From contig JAWXBW010000001.1 in NCBI GenBank assembly GCA_034440395.1, forward strand, positions 1 through 40,956: DNA of 40,956 nt, read 5' to 3'. Source of the stretch: JAAUTS01 sp034440395 (GTDB lineage: Bacteria; Verrucomicrobiota; Verrucomicrobiia; Methylacidiphilales; JAAUTS01). The position numbers and the translations under genes were made by a program. Positions 16,099 through 25,284 of the stretch are shown piece by piece. How positions within the stretch are numbered: position 1 is the first letter of the stretch; every line of letters starts with the position of its first letter. The notes under the pieces were generated by a model, which worked only from the letters and a program-made list of their open reading frames with translations, had not been told where the DNA came from and ran no database searches.

Positions 16099-18102
16099 TC
16101 AAGTAACCGCAGAGAGTGCAGCGCGTTTTTGGATGAGGTGTTTTAATTCGGACAAAGCGAGAAGCGGCCAGTTGTTGCGATACATATCATATTTTAGATA
16201 AAACACACAAGGGAAACCCGTGCCTGTGATGTAGTCTTCACGCCAACTCCCCTCCTCTTCTTGAACAGTGGCTAGGTAGTTCCCTGCCCTCTGTATGCTG
16301 GCGCGGGTAGGATCGCCACAGGTGAGCATTCCCATGAGGCCCCATGCGGTTTGTGAAGGTGTGCTGGCACCTTGACCCTTCAGACGAGGGTCATCGTAAG
16401 AGGCGCAGGTTTCACCCCAGCCGCCGTCGGGGTTCTGGCAAGATTCTAGCCAATCTCGGGCTCGTACGATCCAGTCTTGGTTCATATCTTCACCGATGGT
16501 GTGGAGACCGCGTAGGGATTGCCAAGTGCCGTAGATGTAATTCACTCCCCAACGACCATACCAGGAACCATCTTCCTCTTGGGTTTTACGTAAGTAAGCG
16601 ATGGCTTTAGCTAGCACGGGATCTGTTCTAGGAATTCCTAGTTTACCGAAGCACTCTAAGGCGCGAGCCGTGATGTCGCTACAGGGTGGATCAAGGATGG
16701 CTTTATGATCAGCAAAGGGAACGTGATCTAGCCAGTGCTTCGTCACGTCGCGGTCAAATGCGGCATAGCCTCCGTTCTTACATTGGAAGCTCTTTGCCCA
16801 ATTTAAAGCGCGGAGCATGACTTCGCTTTTTTTCTTTTCGTCAGAAGAATCGATCAGGCGCAATGCCAGTAGCACTTTAAACGTATCGTCCACATCTGGA
16901 TAATAATCATTCGCAAACTCAAAGGCCCAGCCACTGGCATGAGGGTAAGGATTTTTTACGACCCAATCACCCTTGATCTTAACTTCATTTTGAATAAGCC
17001 AATCTGCTGCCTTAACAAGTCCGGGATCGTTAGCAGGCACGCCCGATGTGGCTAAAGACACACAGGTGATCGCCGTATCCCAAATAGGTGACAGACAGGG
17101 CTGCACGCGAAAATCTTTATTGATGACATCATCCACTTCTAGCTCCGCAAAAACACGGCGACATTTTTTAACGATAGGGTGAACATTAGAGTAGCCTAAA
17201 CAACGCAAGGCGATGAGGGAGTTTAACATGCTAGGGAAAATGGCACCTAGTCCATCCGAGCCTTGGGAGCAACGCTCAATCATCCAAGCTTCCGACTGCT
17301 TTAAAGCTCTCTTACGGAAAGGACGCCAAGGTAAGCCGTCTACGAATTTTAAAACAGCATCCCAAGACAAAAAGAAATTGCGCCACGTGAACCATTTCCG
17401 ATCACGAGGAAGCGAAAAATCTTGATTCTCTGTGCCGTAAGGATAGAGCTCATGCAACTGCTTCTCTGGCGGTAATAGTTTTGTCGGCTTATAATGGTTA
17501 ATAATGGACAAGGGGACATACATGGCTCGCGTCCACGAAGATAATTCATAGAGATTAAAGTAGAGCCAAGTTGGTAGAAGGATGACTTCGCTTGGAATGA
17601 TAGGTAGATATTTCCACGGGAACTGACCTAACAAAGCTAAGTAAAGTTTGCCATAGGTGTTCATCTTCGGTATGCCTCCGAGCCGTAAGATGACAGCATG
17701 AGCTTTCTTCATTACGGGGTCTTCTGGCGAGAAGCCTGCAAGCTTCAGCGTTAGATAGCATTTCACTGAGGCATTTATCTCACTAGGGCCGCCCGTGTAG
17801 ATATTCCAGCCTCCATCCGTTTGTTGACGGTCTAGGACGTGCTTAACAATTTTAGCCTGCTTAACGAAATCAATCTCATCCATCCAATACATGAACAACA
17901 TCAAGTCGCAAGCCACCGTGGTATCCACTAAGAGTTCTCCAATCCAATAACCCTTTTCATGCTGCAGTCTTTTTAGGAAAGTTTGGCTGCGGAGAATGGA
18001 AGCTTCGATCTTCGTGGTTAGCTCAGGCTCTACCATGACCTTAAGTTGATGGTGTGCCATAGTCATCGTGGTGACAATAGAAGCCTGTTCTGGGTTTGAC
18101 AT
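16099..18102 (-). CDS. shc: Squalene-hopene cyclase
   Basis: A 667-aa monotopic membrane cyclase converting squalene to hopene or hopanol. The catalytic acid motif DVDDT is at residues 403-407. Several QW motifs are visible, such as 'QTDGGWN' near residue 95, 'QCKNGGYAAFD', 'QEEDGSWYGRWG' and 'QNPDGGWGE', and the C-terminal 'GTGFPCVFYLKYDMYR' is characteristic of the family. Length is normal. The next gene, hpnG-like, supports a role in hopanoid side-chain synthesis. A 101-bp gap separates its start from glgP; no Shine-Dalgarno sequence precedes the ATG. Squalene-forming enzymes (hpnC/D/E) are not nearby. Confidence 0.96.
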   Translation of the reverse strand: MSNPEQASIVTTMTMAHHQLKVMVEPELTTKIEASILRSQTFLKRLQHEKGYWIGELLVDTTVACDLMLFMYWMDEIDFVKQAKIVKHVLDRQQTDGGWNIYTGGPSEINASVKCYLTLKLAGFSPEDPVMKKAHAVILRLGGIPKMNTYGKLYLALLGQFPWKYLPIIPSEVILLPTWLYFNLYELSSWTRAMYVPLSIINHYKPTKLLPPEKQLHELYPYGTENQDFSLPRDRKWFTWRNFFLSWDAVLKFVDGLPWRPFRKRALKQSEAWMIERCSQGSDGLGAIFPSMLNSLIALRCLGYSNVHPIVKKCRRVFAELEVDDVINKDFRVQPCLSPIWDTAITCVSLATSGVPANDPGLVKAADWLIQNEVKIKGDWVVKNPYPHASGWAFEFANDYYPDVDDTFKVLLALRLIDSSDEKKKSEVMLRALNWAKSFQCKNGGYAAFDRDVTKHWLDHVPFADHKAILDPPCSDITARALECFGKLGIPRTDPVLAKAIAYLRKTQEEDGSWYGRWGVNYIYGTWQSLRGLHTIGEDMNQDWIVRARDWLESCQNPDGGWGETCASYDDPRLKGQGASTPSQTAWGLMGMLTCGDPTRASIQRAGNYLATVQEEEGSWREDYITGTGFPCVFYLKYDMYRNNWPLLALSELKHLIQKRAALSAVT

Positions 18103-18203
18103 ACGCTTATAGTAGAACTCGATATGCTTAAATCAAGCAATCATAGAAGTATAATAAAAATGCTGCTAATAGACTAACCCTGCACCACAAAAACTATATG
18201 TGC

Positions 18204-20681
18204 TTAAGGCACTTTTACTGGATGCAACTTCCAGATTTCTTGAGCGTATTGGTTAATCGTCCGGTCACTGGAAAACTTACCTAATCGAGCCGTATTTAAA
18301 ATAGACATTTTAGCCCAGTTCATAGGATCACGGTAAGCTACATCCACTTTCTGCTGCTCTGCCACATAAGAAGCATAATCAGCTAAAACAAGAAAAGGAT
18401 CCCCTCCCCCCAGCATGCTATGCATCAACGGGGCTAGCGTGTCATGTGGATCATGCGGGATAAAATGCCTTGAGCCTAACCAATCAATAACAAATTTCAG
18501 TTCCTCGCTCTTAGTATAATAGTCGTAAGGATTATAACCTTTAGCCCATAGAGCATCCACTTCTTTCACATTCAGTCCAAAGATGAAAATATTCTCTGGC
18601 CCAACTTCTTCTAAAATTTCTACATTCGCTCCGTCTAAAGTCCCAATCGTGAGCGCGCCGTTCAGCCCTAGTTTCATATTTCCCGTTCCAGAGGCTTCCT
18701 TCCCTGCGGTGGAAATTTGTTCAGAAATGTCCGCGGCAGGAATAATCGCCGAGGCTAAGGAAACTCGGTAATTCGGTAAAAAGACAACTTTTAATTTACC
18801 GTTAATTCGCGGATCATTATTAATTTTATCAGCCACAGCGTTGATCGCTTTAATGATACACTTTGCTACGACATAACCTGGTGCCGCTTTAGCGCTGAAA
18901 ATAAATACCCGGGGCGGCATGGTATCGTCTGGGTTCTGGAGCAGACGCCGATAGGTGGCTAAAATGTTAAGTAAGTTTAGATGCTGCCGTTTATACTCGT
19001 GTAAACGTTTGATCTGTACGTCGAACAAGGCATCAGGGCTCACCACTAGGTTACATTCGCGTAGAATGACTTCGCAAAGATGCACTTTATTGGCACGTTT
19101 AATTTCACGCACACGGTTGAGAAAACTCTCGTCATGAATAAATTCTTCCAGACCACGTAGTCGGTCTAAATTAGTGATCCAGCTTGAGCCAACTTTCTCA
19201 TTAATCAATTGGCTCAACCCTCGATTGATCGAAAGAATCCAACGCCGTGGGGTAACACCGTTGGTCTTATTATTAATTTTTTCAGGATAAAGTTCGTCAA
19301 ATGACTTGAAAAGATTTTCACGTAAAAGTCGGGTATGAAGTTCGGCCACGCCATTAACCGAAAAGCTTCCCACTACAGCGAGGTGTGCCATGCGAATCAT
19401 CTGCACGGAGCCTTCTTGAATAAGGGAAAGTTCTGCTACCTTACGGGTATCCCCCGGCCACTTCTTTTCCACTTCTTTCAAGAAGCGTACGTTGATTTCA
19501 AATATGATTTGCAGATGCCGCGGTAAAACCTTAGCGAATAATGGCACACTCCAGCGCTCTAAGGCTTCGGGCAATAGTGTATGGTTGGTGTAGGCAAAAG
19601 TTTTGGTCGTAATGGCCCAAGCTGCCTCCCAACTTAATTCGTGCTCGTCATGGAGAATGCGCATCAGCTCCGCAATAGCGATAGCGGGGTGGGTGTCATT
19701 TAATTGAATCGCTGCCTTATCTGATAATAGAGACCATTCTTGACCATTCTCGCGCTCGAAGCGCCGCAAGATGTCACGCAAGGAACAAGATACAAAGAAG
19801 TACTGTTGTACCAGACGTAGTTCTTTTCCATTTTCCGTTGAGTCATTGGGATAAAGAACTTTTGTGACCGTTTCTCCCAGATTTTTATGCTGCAAAGATT
19901 CCGTATAACCGCCCGCATTAAAAGCAGTGAAATCAAATTCATCTTCAGCATGAGACTCCCATAAGCGCAAGAAGTTAACGGTCTCACCGCCAAAACCGCA
20001 AATGGGAATATCATAAGGAACACCTACGAGGGTTTTTGTGTCGAGCCAGCGAGGACGATAGTTTCCTTGCTCGTCAAAAATATTTTCCACCCGACCCATG
20101 ATTTTAATATTTTGCGTATATTCGGGTCGCACAATTTGCCAAGCACTGCCGAAGCGTAACCATTCATCAGGCCGTTCCACTTGATAGCCATTAACAAATT
20201 CTTGTTTAAATAAACCGAATTCATAATGAATCCCGTAGCCCACCGCAGGAAGGTTCAAGGTAGCTAATGAATCTAAAAAACAAGCCGCTAGCCGCCCTAG
20301 CCCGCCATTGCCCAGAGCCATGTCATACTCCTCGCGACGCAAGTCTTCTAAATCCATCCCTAAATCATGTAAGGCACGTTGTGATTCATCAAAGATATTG
20401 ACGTTTATAATGTTATTTCCCAGTAAACGACCCATCAAAAATTCTAGGGATAGATAGTAAACTCGTTTGGTCTTAACAATGGCATGTTCCGCTTGAGTCG
20501 CCATCATGCGCTCGATCACGCGTTGCTGAGTGGCGTGAGCTACGGCATGCCACCAATCGCCTTTTGAAGCTGTCTGAGGATCGCGGGCTAACTCATATTT
20601 CAAGCTCCGCAGAATAGAGTGTTTCATATCCTCTGTGAGTGAAATGACTGGGATTTGTGTATCGCTAGTGATTGGGTTCAT
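18204..20681 (-). CDS. glgP: Glycogen/maltodextrin phosphorylase
   Basis: An 825-aa PLP-dependent phosphorylase releasing glucose-1-phosphate from alpha-1,4-glucans. The N-terminal half has 'VYYLSLEFLMGRLLGNN' and 'ALGNGGLGRLAACFLDSLA'. The PLP lysine lies in 'EASGTGNMKLGLNGALTIGT', followed by 'DGANVEI'. Length matches the GlgP/MalP class. It appears to be transcribed alone, with gaps of about 100 bp on both sides. A short GTGC/GCAC inverted repeat spans its stop codon, too weak to call a terminator. With glgC in the same window, the cell can both make and degrade glycogen. Confidence 0.97.
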   Translation of the reverse strand: MNPITSDTQIPVISLTEDMKHSILRSLKYELARDPQTASKGDWWHAVAHATQQRVIERMMATQAEHAIVKTKRVYYLSLEFLMGRLLGNNIINVNIFDESQRALHDLGMDLEDLRREEYDMALGNGGLGRLAACFLDSLATLNLPAVGYGIHYEFGLFKQEFVNGYQVERPDEWLRFGSAWQIVRPEYTQNIKIMGRVENIFDEQGNYRPRWLDTKTLVGVPYDIPICGFGGETVNFLRLWESHAEDEFDFTAFNAGGYTESLQHKNLGETVTKVLYPNDSTENGKELRLVQQYFFVSCSLRDILRRFERENGQEWSLLSDKAAIQLNDTHPAIAIAELMRILHDEHELSWEAAWAITTKTFAYTNHTLLPEALERWSVPLFAKVLPRHLQIIFEINVRFLKEVEKKWPGDTRKVAELSLIQEGSVQMIRMAHLAVVGSFSVNGVAELHTRLLRENLFKSFDELYPEKINNKTNGVTPRRWILSINRGLSQLINEKVGSSWITNLDRLRGLEEFIHDESFLNRVREIKRANKVHLCEVILRECNLVVSPDALFDVQIKRLHEYKRQHLNLLNILATYRRLLQNPDDTMPPRVFIFSAKAAPGYVVAKCIIKAINAVADKINNDPRINGKLKVVFLPNYRVSLASAIIPAADISEQISTAGKEASGTGNMKLGLNGALTIGTLDGANVEILEEVGPENIFIFGLNVKEVDALWAKGYNPYDYYTKSEELKFVIDWLGSRHFIPHDPHDTLAPLMHSMLGGGDPFLVLADYASYVAEQQKVDVAYRDPMNWAKMSILNTARLGKFSSDRTINQYAQEIWKLHPVKVP

Positions 20682-20746
20682 AACTTAATTAAACTTTTTT
20701 TGTTAATAGAATAGTAATGGTTTTCGCTATGCGCTTAATCAGCAAG

Positions 20747-20781
20747 CCTTGTGCCAAGGTGATCGGAGTTTATGTAACTCC
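20747..20781. terminator. Two adjacent small hairpins after the suc operon
   Basis: CCTTG-TGC-CAAGG (20747-20759) and GGAGTT-TATGT-AACTCC (20765-20781) are perfect inverted repeats just beyond the stop of the aminotransferase gene at 20787. Neither is followed by a long T run in the direction of transcription, so this is at best a weak or Rho-assisted 3' end. Confidence 0.3.
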
Positions 20782-20786
20782 CTATT

Positions 20787-21863
20787 TTATAAAGTAGTAA
20801 GACCTTCATCCAACCAGCCCAGCAACTCTCCAATTGTTTCAGGTGTTTCATCCCCCATGTGAGAAATGCGGAAGGTCGTGCCTTTGATCTTACCGTAACC
20901 GCCGTCAATGATGGCGTTATGCGTTTGCTTCAGCCACTTATTTAAAGCTGCTACGTCTATTCCACGTACATTTTTAACGCAGGTTAAAGAAATGGATTCA
21001 TAACCCGCTTGCGCAAATAGTTCAAAACCATTTTTCTTGGCCCAAGCACGGGTCAACTCTGCATTCTTTAGATGACGAGCAAAGCGTGCCTCTAAGCCTT
21101 CCGCACGCATTTCCCCTAACTTGCTTTCTAAAGCGTAGAAATGGGAAATTGAAGGAGTTGTCGGTGTCATGTTGTTTTCATGATTAGATTTAAACTCCAA
21201 AAAATCTAGGTAGTAACCCCGATCTTTTTGTAAGGCCGCTTTAGCAAAGGCACGCTCGGAAACTGCAAAAAGTGTAGCACCAGGAGGAAGTGCTAAGGCT
21301 TTCTGTGTTCCCGCCAACATGACATCGGCACCGAGTTCATCAAAGGACAGTTTCTTCACGCTCAGGGACGAAACCACATCCACAATGAATGAGACATCAG
21401 GATATTTTTTTAACACTTTTGCAATCTCTTCGATCGGATTCATCGTGCCCGTAGATGTTTCATTATGAATAAGCGTCACGGCATCAAACTCACCCGTAGC
21501 CAGTTTAGCGTCGATCTGCTCAGCCATGATGGGGCTACCCCAATCCACTTGCAGCTTTTCTGCTTGCTTACCGCACGAGGTGGAAACTCCGAACCATTTG
21601 TCGGAAAAAGCACCACTCATGCAGTTAAGAACTTTCTTAGCTACTAGGTTTCTGATAGCGGCTTCCATCACAGCCCAAGCCGAACCCGTTCCTACGAACA
21701 CAGGTTGCTTTGTATAAAATAACTGTTGTAAACCTGGTTGCACCCGACCGTATAAGTCTTGAAAATCTTTACTGCGATGTCCCATCATCGGCTGACAAAA
21801 AGCCCTAAAGGTTTTATCTGAAACCTGAATTGGACCAGGAATAAACAGCTTAGGATAATTCAT
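20787..21863 (-). CDS. Class V aminotransferase (alanine-glyoxylate / serine-pyruvate type)
   Basis: A 358-aa PLP enzyme of the small alanine-glyoxylate aminotransferase subgroup. It starts 'LFIPGPIQVSDKTFRAF', has 'MMGHRSKDFQDLYGRV' and an 'HNETSTGTMNPIEEIA' segment, and the PLP lysine is in 'AGTQKALALPPG' at about residue 195. Length is normal. It is the last gene of the sucC-sucD-gltA operon (34-bp gap), which suggests a link between TCA intermediates and glyoxylate, alanine or serine. Substrates cannot be told from the sequence; a phosphoserine aminotransferase role is possible. Confidence 0.85.
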   Translation of the reverse strand: MNYPKLFIPGPIQVSDKTFRAFCQPMMGHRSKDFQDLYGRVQPGLQQLFYTKQPVFVGTGSAWAVMEAAIRNLVAKKVLNCMSGAFSDKWFGVSTSCGKQAEKLQVDWGSPIMAEQIDAKLATGEFDAVTLIHNETSTGTMNPIEEIAKVLKKYPDVSFIVDVVSSLSVKKLSFDELGADVMLAGTQKALALPPGATLFAVSERAFAKAALQKDRGYYLDFLEFKSNHENNMTPTTPSISHFYALESKLGEMRAEGLEARFARHLKNAELTRAWAKKNGFELFAQAGYESISLTCVKNVRGIDVAALNKWLKQTHNAIIDGGYGKIKGTTFRISHMGDETPETIGELLGWLDEGLTTL

Positions 21864-21897
21864 GAAATATCTGATTTGGTGAGTAAAGCTTCCGAGC

Positions 21898-23028
21898 TTA
21901 ACTGCGATTGGCTAAAGGAACCACTTTCTTGCCCACAGCAGGGCCGACGTATTCACTCTGCGGACGGAACAGTCGGTTATTAGAAAGCTGCTCTAAAATG
22001 TGAGCTGTCCAACCCGAGGTGCGGGAGATGGCGAAGATAGGAGTAAATAAGTCTAAAGGAATTCCTAAGCTGTAATAAACGGTAGCTGAATAAAAATCAA
22101 CATTCGCATGGAGACCTTTCTGCTCCAACATCAATTGGGCAATTCGTTCACTCATACGAATCCACTTCGGCTCGCCCAACTCCCGAGTTAATTCAATGGC
22201 CATGCGCTTCAAATGAGGAGCACGGGGGTCAAGAGTTTTATAAACACGGTGTCCGATTCCCATGATCTTCCGTTTCATGGCTAACTGTTCTGCCACCCAA
22301 GCATCTACTTTATCTTCATCACCGATTTCTAACAGCATCCGAATGACACCTTCATTAGCTCCCCCATGGAGAGGCCCTTTTAAAGTGCCTATGGCAGCGG
22401 TCACAGCGGAATAAATATCGGTCAAGGTTGAGATCGTGACACGAGCGGAAAAAGTCGAGGCATTCATCCCGTGGTCAGCATGTAAAACGTAGGCGAGATC
22501 CAGGGTTTTCACCGCTTCAGGACCAGGTTCCATTCCTGTTAGTAAATAAAGGAAATGGGCTGCTTCGCCGAGATCTTTACGCACAGGTAACAAAGGCTGA
22601 CCCTGACGTGCACGATGAAAGTAGGCCGTGATAACGCCGACCTTAGCCGTGATGGAGAGGGCACGGCGGCGGTTCAAATCCATGGAATCGTTTCCCACTT
22701 CGCCCGTATCATAGAGACCCAGCATCGAGACCGCCGTGCGGATAACATCCATGGGATTTGCATCCTTCGGACAACTTAATAAAAACTCGACTATGCCTTC
22801 AGGTAGATCCCGTTCATTACACAATTCATTACTAAGAAATTCTAGTTCCTTCTTATTAGGTAAATCGTTATGCCAAAGCATGTAGACCACTTCCTCAAAG
22901 CTAACATGTCCAGCTAGCTCATTGATGTCGTAGCCCCGGTAAATGAGTTGCCCTTCAGTGCCTCTAACATCACTGATGGCTGTTTCCGCTGCCACTACGC
23001 CTTCTAGTCCTTTTGCAATTACGGTCAT
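21898..23028 (-). CDS. gltA: Citrate synthase (possibly 2-methylcitrate synthase)
   Basis: A 376-aa enzyme of the short, Gram-positive/archaeal-like citrate synthase type. It opens 'GLEGVVAAETAISDVRGTEGQLIYRGYDINELA', has catalytic histidines in 'LHADHGMNAS' and 'GIGHRVYKTLDPRAP', and an aspartate in 'VDFYSATVYY'. It forms citrate from acetyl-CoA and oxaloacetate. This clade also includes 2-methylcitrate synthases, but linkage to sucCD and the absence of prpB/prpD favour a TCA role. A Shine-Dalgarno sequence overlaps the sucD stop codon, so the two are translationally linked. Confidence 0.93.
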   Translation of the reverse strand: MTVIAKGLEGVVAAETAISDVRGTEGQLIYRGYDINELAGHVSFEEVVYMLWHNDLPNKKELEFLSNELCNERDLPEGIVEFLLSCPKDANPMDVIRTAVSMLGLYDTGEVGNDSMDLNRRRALSITAKVGVITAYFHRARQGQPLLPVRKDLGEAAHFLYLLTGMEPGPEAVKTLDLAYVLHADHGMNASTFSARVTISTLTDIYSAVTAAIGTLKGPLHGGANEGVIRMLLEIGDEDKVDAWVAEQLAMKRKIMGIGHRVYKTLDPRAPHLKRMAIELTRELGEPKWIRMSERIAQLMLEQKGLHANVDFYSATVYYSLGIPLDLFTPIFAISRTSGWTAHILEQLSNNRLFRPQSEYVGPAVGKKVVPLANRS

Positions 23029-23036
23029 AACGTTAA

Positions 23037-23042
23037 CTCCTT
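23037..23042 (-). promoter_or_regulatory. Shine-Dalgarno of gltA overlapping the sucD stop
   Basis: AAGGAG on the minus strand, 8 nt before the gltA ATG; its first bases are part of the TAA stop of sucD (23041-23043). It is one of the few clear ribosome-binding sites in the window. Confidence 0.75.
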
Positions 23043-23916
23043 ATTTCTTCATCGCACGAATGAGGGTTTCACCAATCTCGGCTAGGGTCTTAGCCACCGC
23101 CACGCCGGATTCTTCCAAAGCCGAAATTTTCTGCGCTGCGGTTCCCTTACCACCAGACACAATGGCACCCGCATGACCCATGCGACGTCCCGGAGGTGCG
23201 GTCTGTCCTGCGATGAAAGCGGTGACTGGTTTACGTACCTTTGCCTTAATATATGCGGCGGCTTCTTCTTCTTCCGTTCCGCCGATTTCACCAATCATGA
23301 CGATGGCCTCTGTCTGCGGGTCTGCGTTGAAATACTCGATCGCCTGTTTGTGGGTCATGCCATGAATAGGATCGCCACCGATCCCGATACAGGTGGACTG
23401 ACCGTAACCGCGCTGGGATAGCTGCCAGACTGCTTCATAGGTCAGGGTTCCACTGCGAGAGACGACGCCGACATTTCCCTTTTTATGAATGTAACCTGGC
23501 ATAATGCCGATCTTACATTCACCTGGAGTAATGATTCCTGGGCAATTCGGTCCTATCAGAATAGCGTGCGTGTTTTGCATGGCTACTTTAACCCGCATCA
23601 TGTCGGCCACGGGCACGCCTTCCGTGATGCAAATCACCAGCTCGACGCCCGCTTCCACCGCTTCAATAATGGAGTCAGCGGCAAATTGGGCTGGCACGAA
23701 AATCATGGTAGCGTTGCAACCCGTTTGTTTACGTGCTTCAAATACCGTATCAAAAACAGGCACCTTCGACTCAAAAGTTTCGCCACCACGTGCGGGCGTG
23801 ACACCTGCGACAATGTTGGTGCCATATTCCATACAGCTCTTGGCGTGGAAGCTACCCGCTTTCCCCGTAATACCTTGAACTAACAACCGCGTGCTTTTAT
23901 TAACGAGAACGGACAT
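23041..23916 (-). CDS. sucD: Succinyl-CoA synthetase alpha subunit
   Basis: A 291-aa subunit that binds CoA and carries the phosphohistidine. The start 'MSVLVNKSTRLLVQGITGKAGSFHAK' is typical. 'GPNCPGIITPGECKIGIMPG' and 'GIGGDPIHG' mark the CoA and active-site regions, and the phosphorylated His is in 'RMGHAGAIVSGGKGTA' near the C-terminus. With SucC it interconverts succinyl-CoA and succinate with NTP formation. It lies 1 nt after the sucC stop, 12 nt before gltA. Confidence 0.97.
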   Translation of the reverse strand: MSVLVNKSTRLLVQGITGKAGSFHAKSCMEYGTNIVAGVTPARGGETFESKVPVFDTVFEARKQTGCNATMIFVPAQFAADSIIEAVEAGVELVICITEGVPVADMMRVKVAMQNTHAILIGPNCPGIITPGECKIGIMPGYIHKKGNVGVVSRSGTLTYEAVWQLSQRGYGQSTCIGIGGDPIHGMTHKQAIEYFNADPQTEAIVMIGEIGGTEEEEAAAYIKAKVRKPVTAFIAGQTAPPGRRMGHAGAIVSGGKGTAAQKISALEESGVAVAKTLAEIGETLIRAMKK

Positions 23917-23917
23917 A

Positions 23918-25105
23918 TTATTTACCCTCCTTGGCGGCCTTAACGACTTTTTCCGCAGCGTCTGCTAATTGATCGGCCGCAATGATGGCTAAGCCGGATT
24001 CTTTTAACATTGATTTTCCTAAATCCACATTCGTTCCCTCTAATCGCACGACTAAGGGAACTGGGCAACCCGTGTTACGCACAGCGTTGATTAATCCTTG
24101 GGCAATGATGTCGCACTTCATGATCCCACCAAAAATATTAACCAAGATAGCTTTAACATTTTTATCACTAATTAAAATACGCACCGCTTCCGTCACTTGT
24201 TGCTCGCTCGCACCGCCGCCTACATCAAGGAAGTTTGCTGGCTCCCCGCCGTAGTGATGAATGATATCCATCGTCGCCATGGCCAACCCAGCTCCGTTCA
24301 CCATGCAGCCGATATTCCCATCTAGACCTATGTAATTAAGACTGAACTTAGATGCTTCCACCTCCCGTGGATCTTCCTCTTCCGTGTCACGCATGGCGAG
24401 GATTTCGGGATGACGGAATAGGGCGTTATCGTCAAAATTTAATTTAGCATCTAAGGCAAATACTTCCCCGCCCTTAGTTACTACTAAAGGATTAATTTCT
24501 ACCAAGGAACAATCACTTTCGATAAATAACTTATAAACCGCATGGAACATGCGACAAGGATCCCGCATTTCTGTGGAAGCAAAACCTAAGAGCTTAGCCA
24601 ACTTACGCGCTTGATAGGGCTGAAGTCCTAAAGTGGGATGTACCTTCTCCCGTATGATTTCATCTGGCTCCGTTTCGGCCACATGCTCAATATCCATCCC
24701 GCCGCGCTTGCTAGCGATGATGACCGGCCCATTGCAAGCCCGATCCATCACCACGGCAAAATAAAGTTCTTTTTCGATCTGCACCGACTCAGCCACGAGG
24801 ATTTTTCTCACCAGACGCCCCTCAGGTCCCGTTTGATTCGTCACTAAGGTATTACCTAGCATGTGCGTTGCGATGTCTTTTACCTGGCCTGATGTCTTAG
24901 CTAACTGCACACCGCCTTTATAACCATCTGTAAACGTCCCCTTCCCTCGGCCCCCCGCATGGATCTGCGCCTTCACGACGAGATTATTCCCCAGCGTTCG
25001 GGCAATAGCCTCCGCCTCCGCCACCGTCGTTGCTACTTTGCCGGCGGGCGTGGAAACGCCAAATTTTTCCAACAGTTCTTTTGCTTGGTATTCGTGGATA
25101 TTCAT
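23918..25105 (-). CDS. sucC: Succinyl-CoA synthetase beta subunit
   Basis: A 395-aa ATP-grasp subunit. 'MNIHEYQAKELLEKFGV' is the classic N-terminus, followed by 'VVKAQIHAGGRGKG' (about residues 43-56) in the nucleotide-binding domain. 'EINPLVVTKGGEVFALDAK' carries metal ligands, and 'FLDVGGGASEQQVTEA' and 'VNIFGGIMKCDIIAQG' mark the C-terminal domain. It heads the sucC-sucD-gltA-aminotransferase operon. The 179-bp region up to the divergent larC should hold both promoters, but I see no convincing -35/-10 pair. No Shine-Dalgarno sequence precedes this first gene. Confidence 0.97.
   Translation of the reverse strand: MNIHEYQAKELLEKFGVSTPAGKVATTVAEAEAIARTLGNNLVVKAQIHAGGRGKGTFTDGYKGGVQLAKTSGQVKDIATHMLGNTLVTNQTGPEGRLVRKILVAESVQIEKELYFAVVMDRACNGPVIIASKRGGMDIEHVAETEPDEIIREKVHPTLGLQPYQARKLAKLLGFASTEMRDPCRMFHAVYKLFIESDCSLVEINPLVVTKGGEVFALDAKLNFDDNALFRHPEILAMRDTEEEDPREVEASKFSLNYIGLDGNIGCMVNGAGLAMATMDIIHHYGGEPANFLDVGGGASEQQVTEAVRILISDKNVKAILVNIFGGIMKCDIIAQGLINAVRNTGCPVPLVVRLEGTNVDLGKSMLKESGLAIIAADQLADAAEKVVKAAKEGK
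23926..23932 (-). promoter_or_regulatory. Shine-Dalgarno of sucD within the sucC 3' end
   Basis: AAGGAGG, a full match to the anti-SD core, lies 9 nt before the sucD ATG and is formed by the last sense codons of sucC. It fits stoichiometric coupled translation of the two subunits. Confidence 0.8.
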
Positions 25106-25284
25106 AAGTGGATAACTAAAAATTGACAGTCCCAGATGAACGCTACCCCGTCAAAAGCTTTTTTCAAGAAAGCGTAAAAGTAATAGTCGCAAAAGTAACT
25201 ATTGAACCACTAAATTAATTCTAACATTCTCCTTAATCCCATAAACATATTCCCTTTACCTCCTTTTTTCTCCTACACTTTTCC

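Noticed and set aside
23485..23883. Open frames antisense to sucD
   Set aside because: They mirror the codon pattern of sucD, match no family and have no ribosome-binding site; they are shadow frames.
25123..25128. TTGACA as the -35 box of larC
   Set aside because: No TATAAT-like hexamer lies 16-18 bp downstream, and the spot is over 150 bp from the gene.
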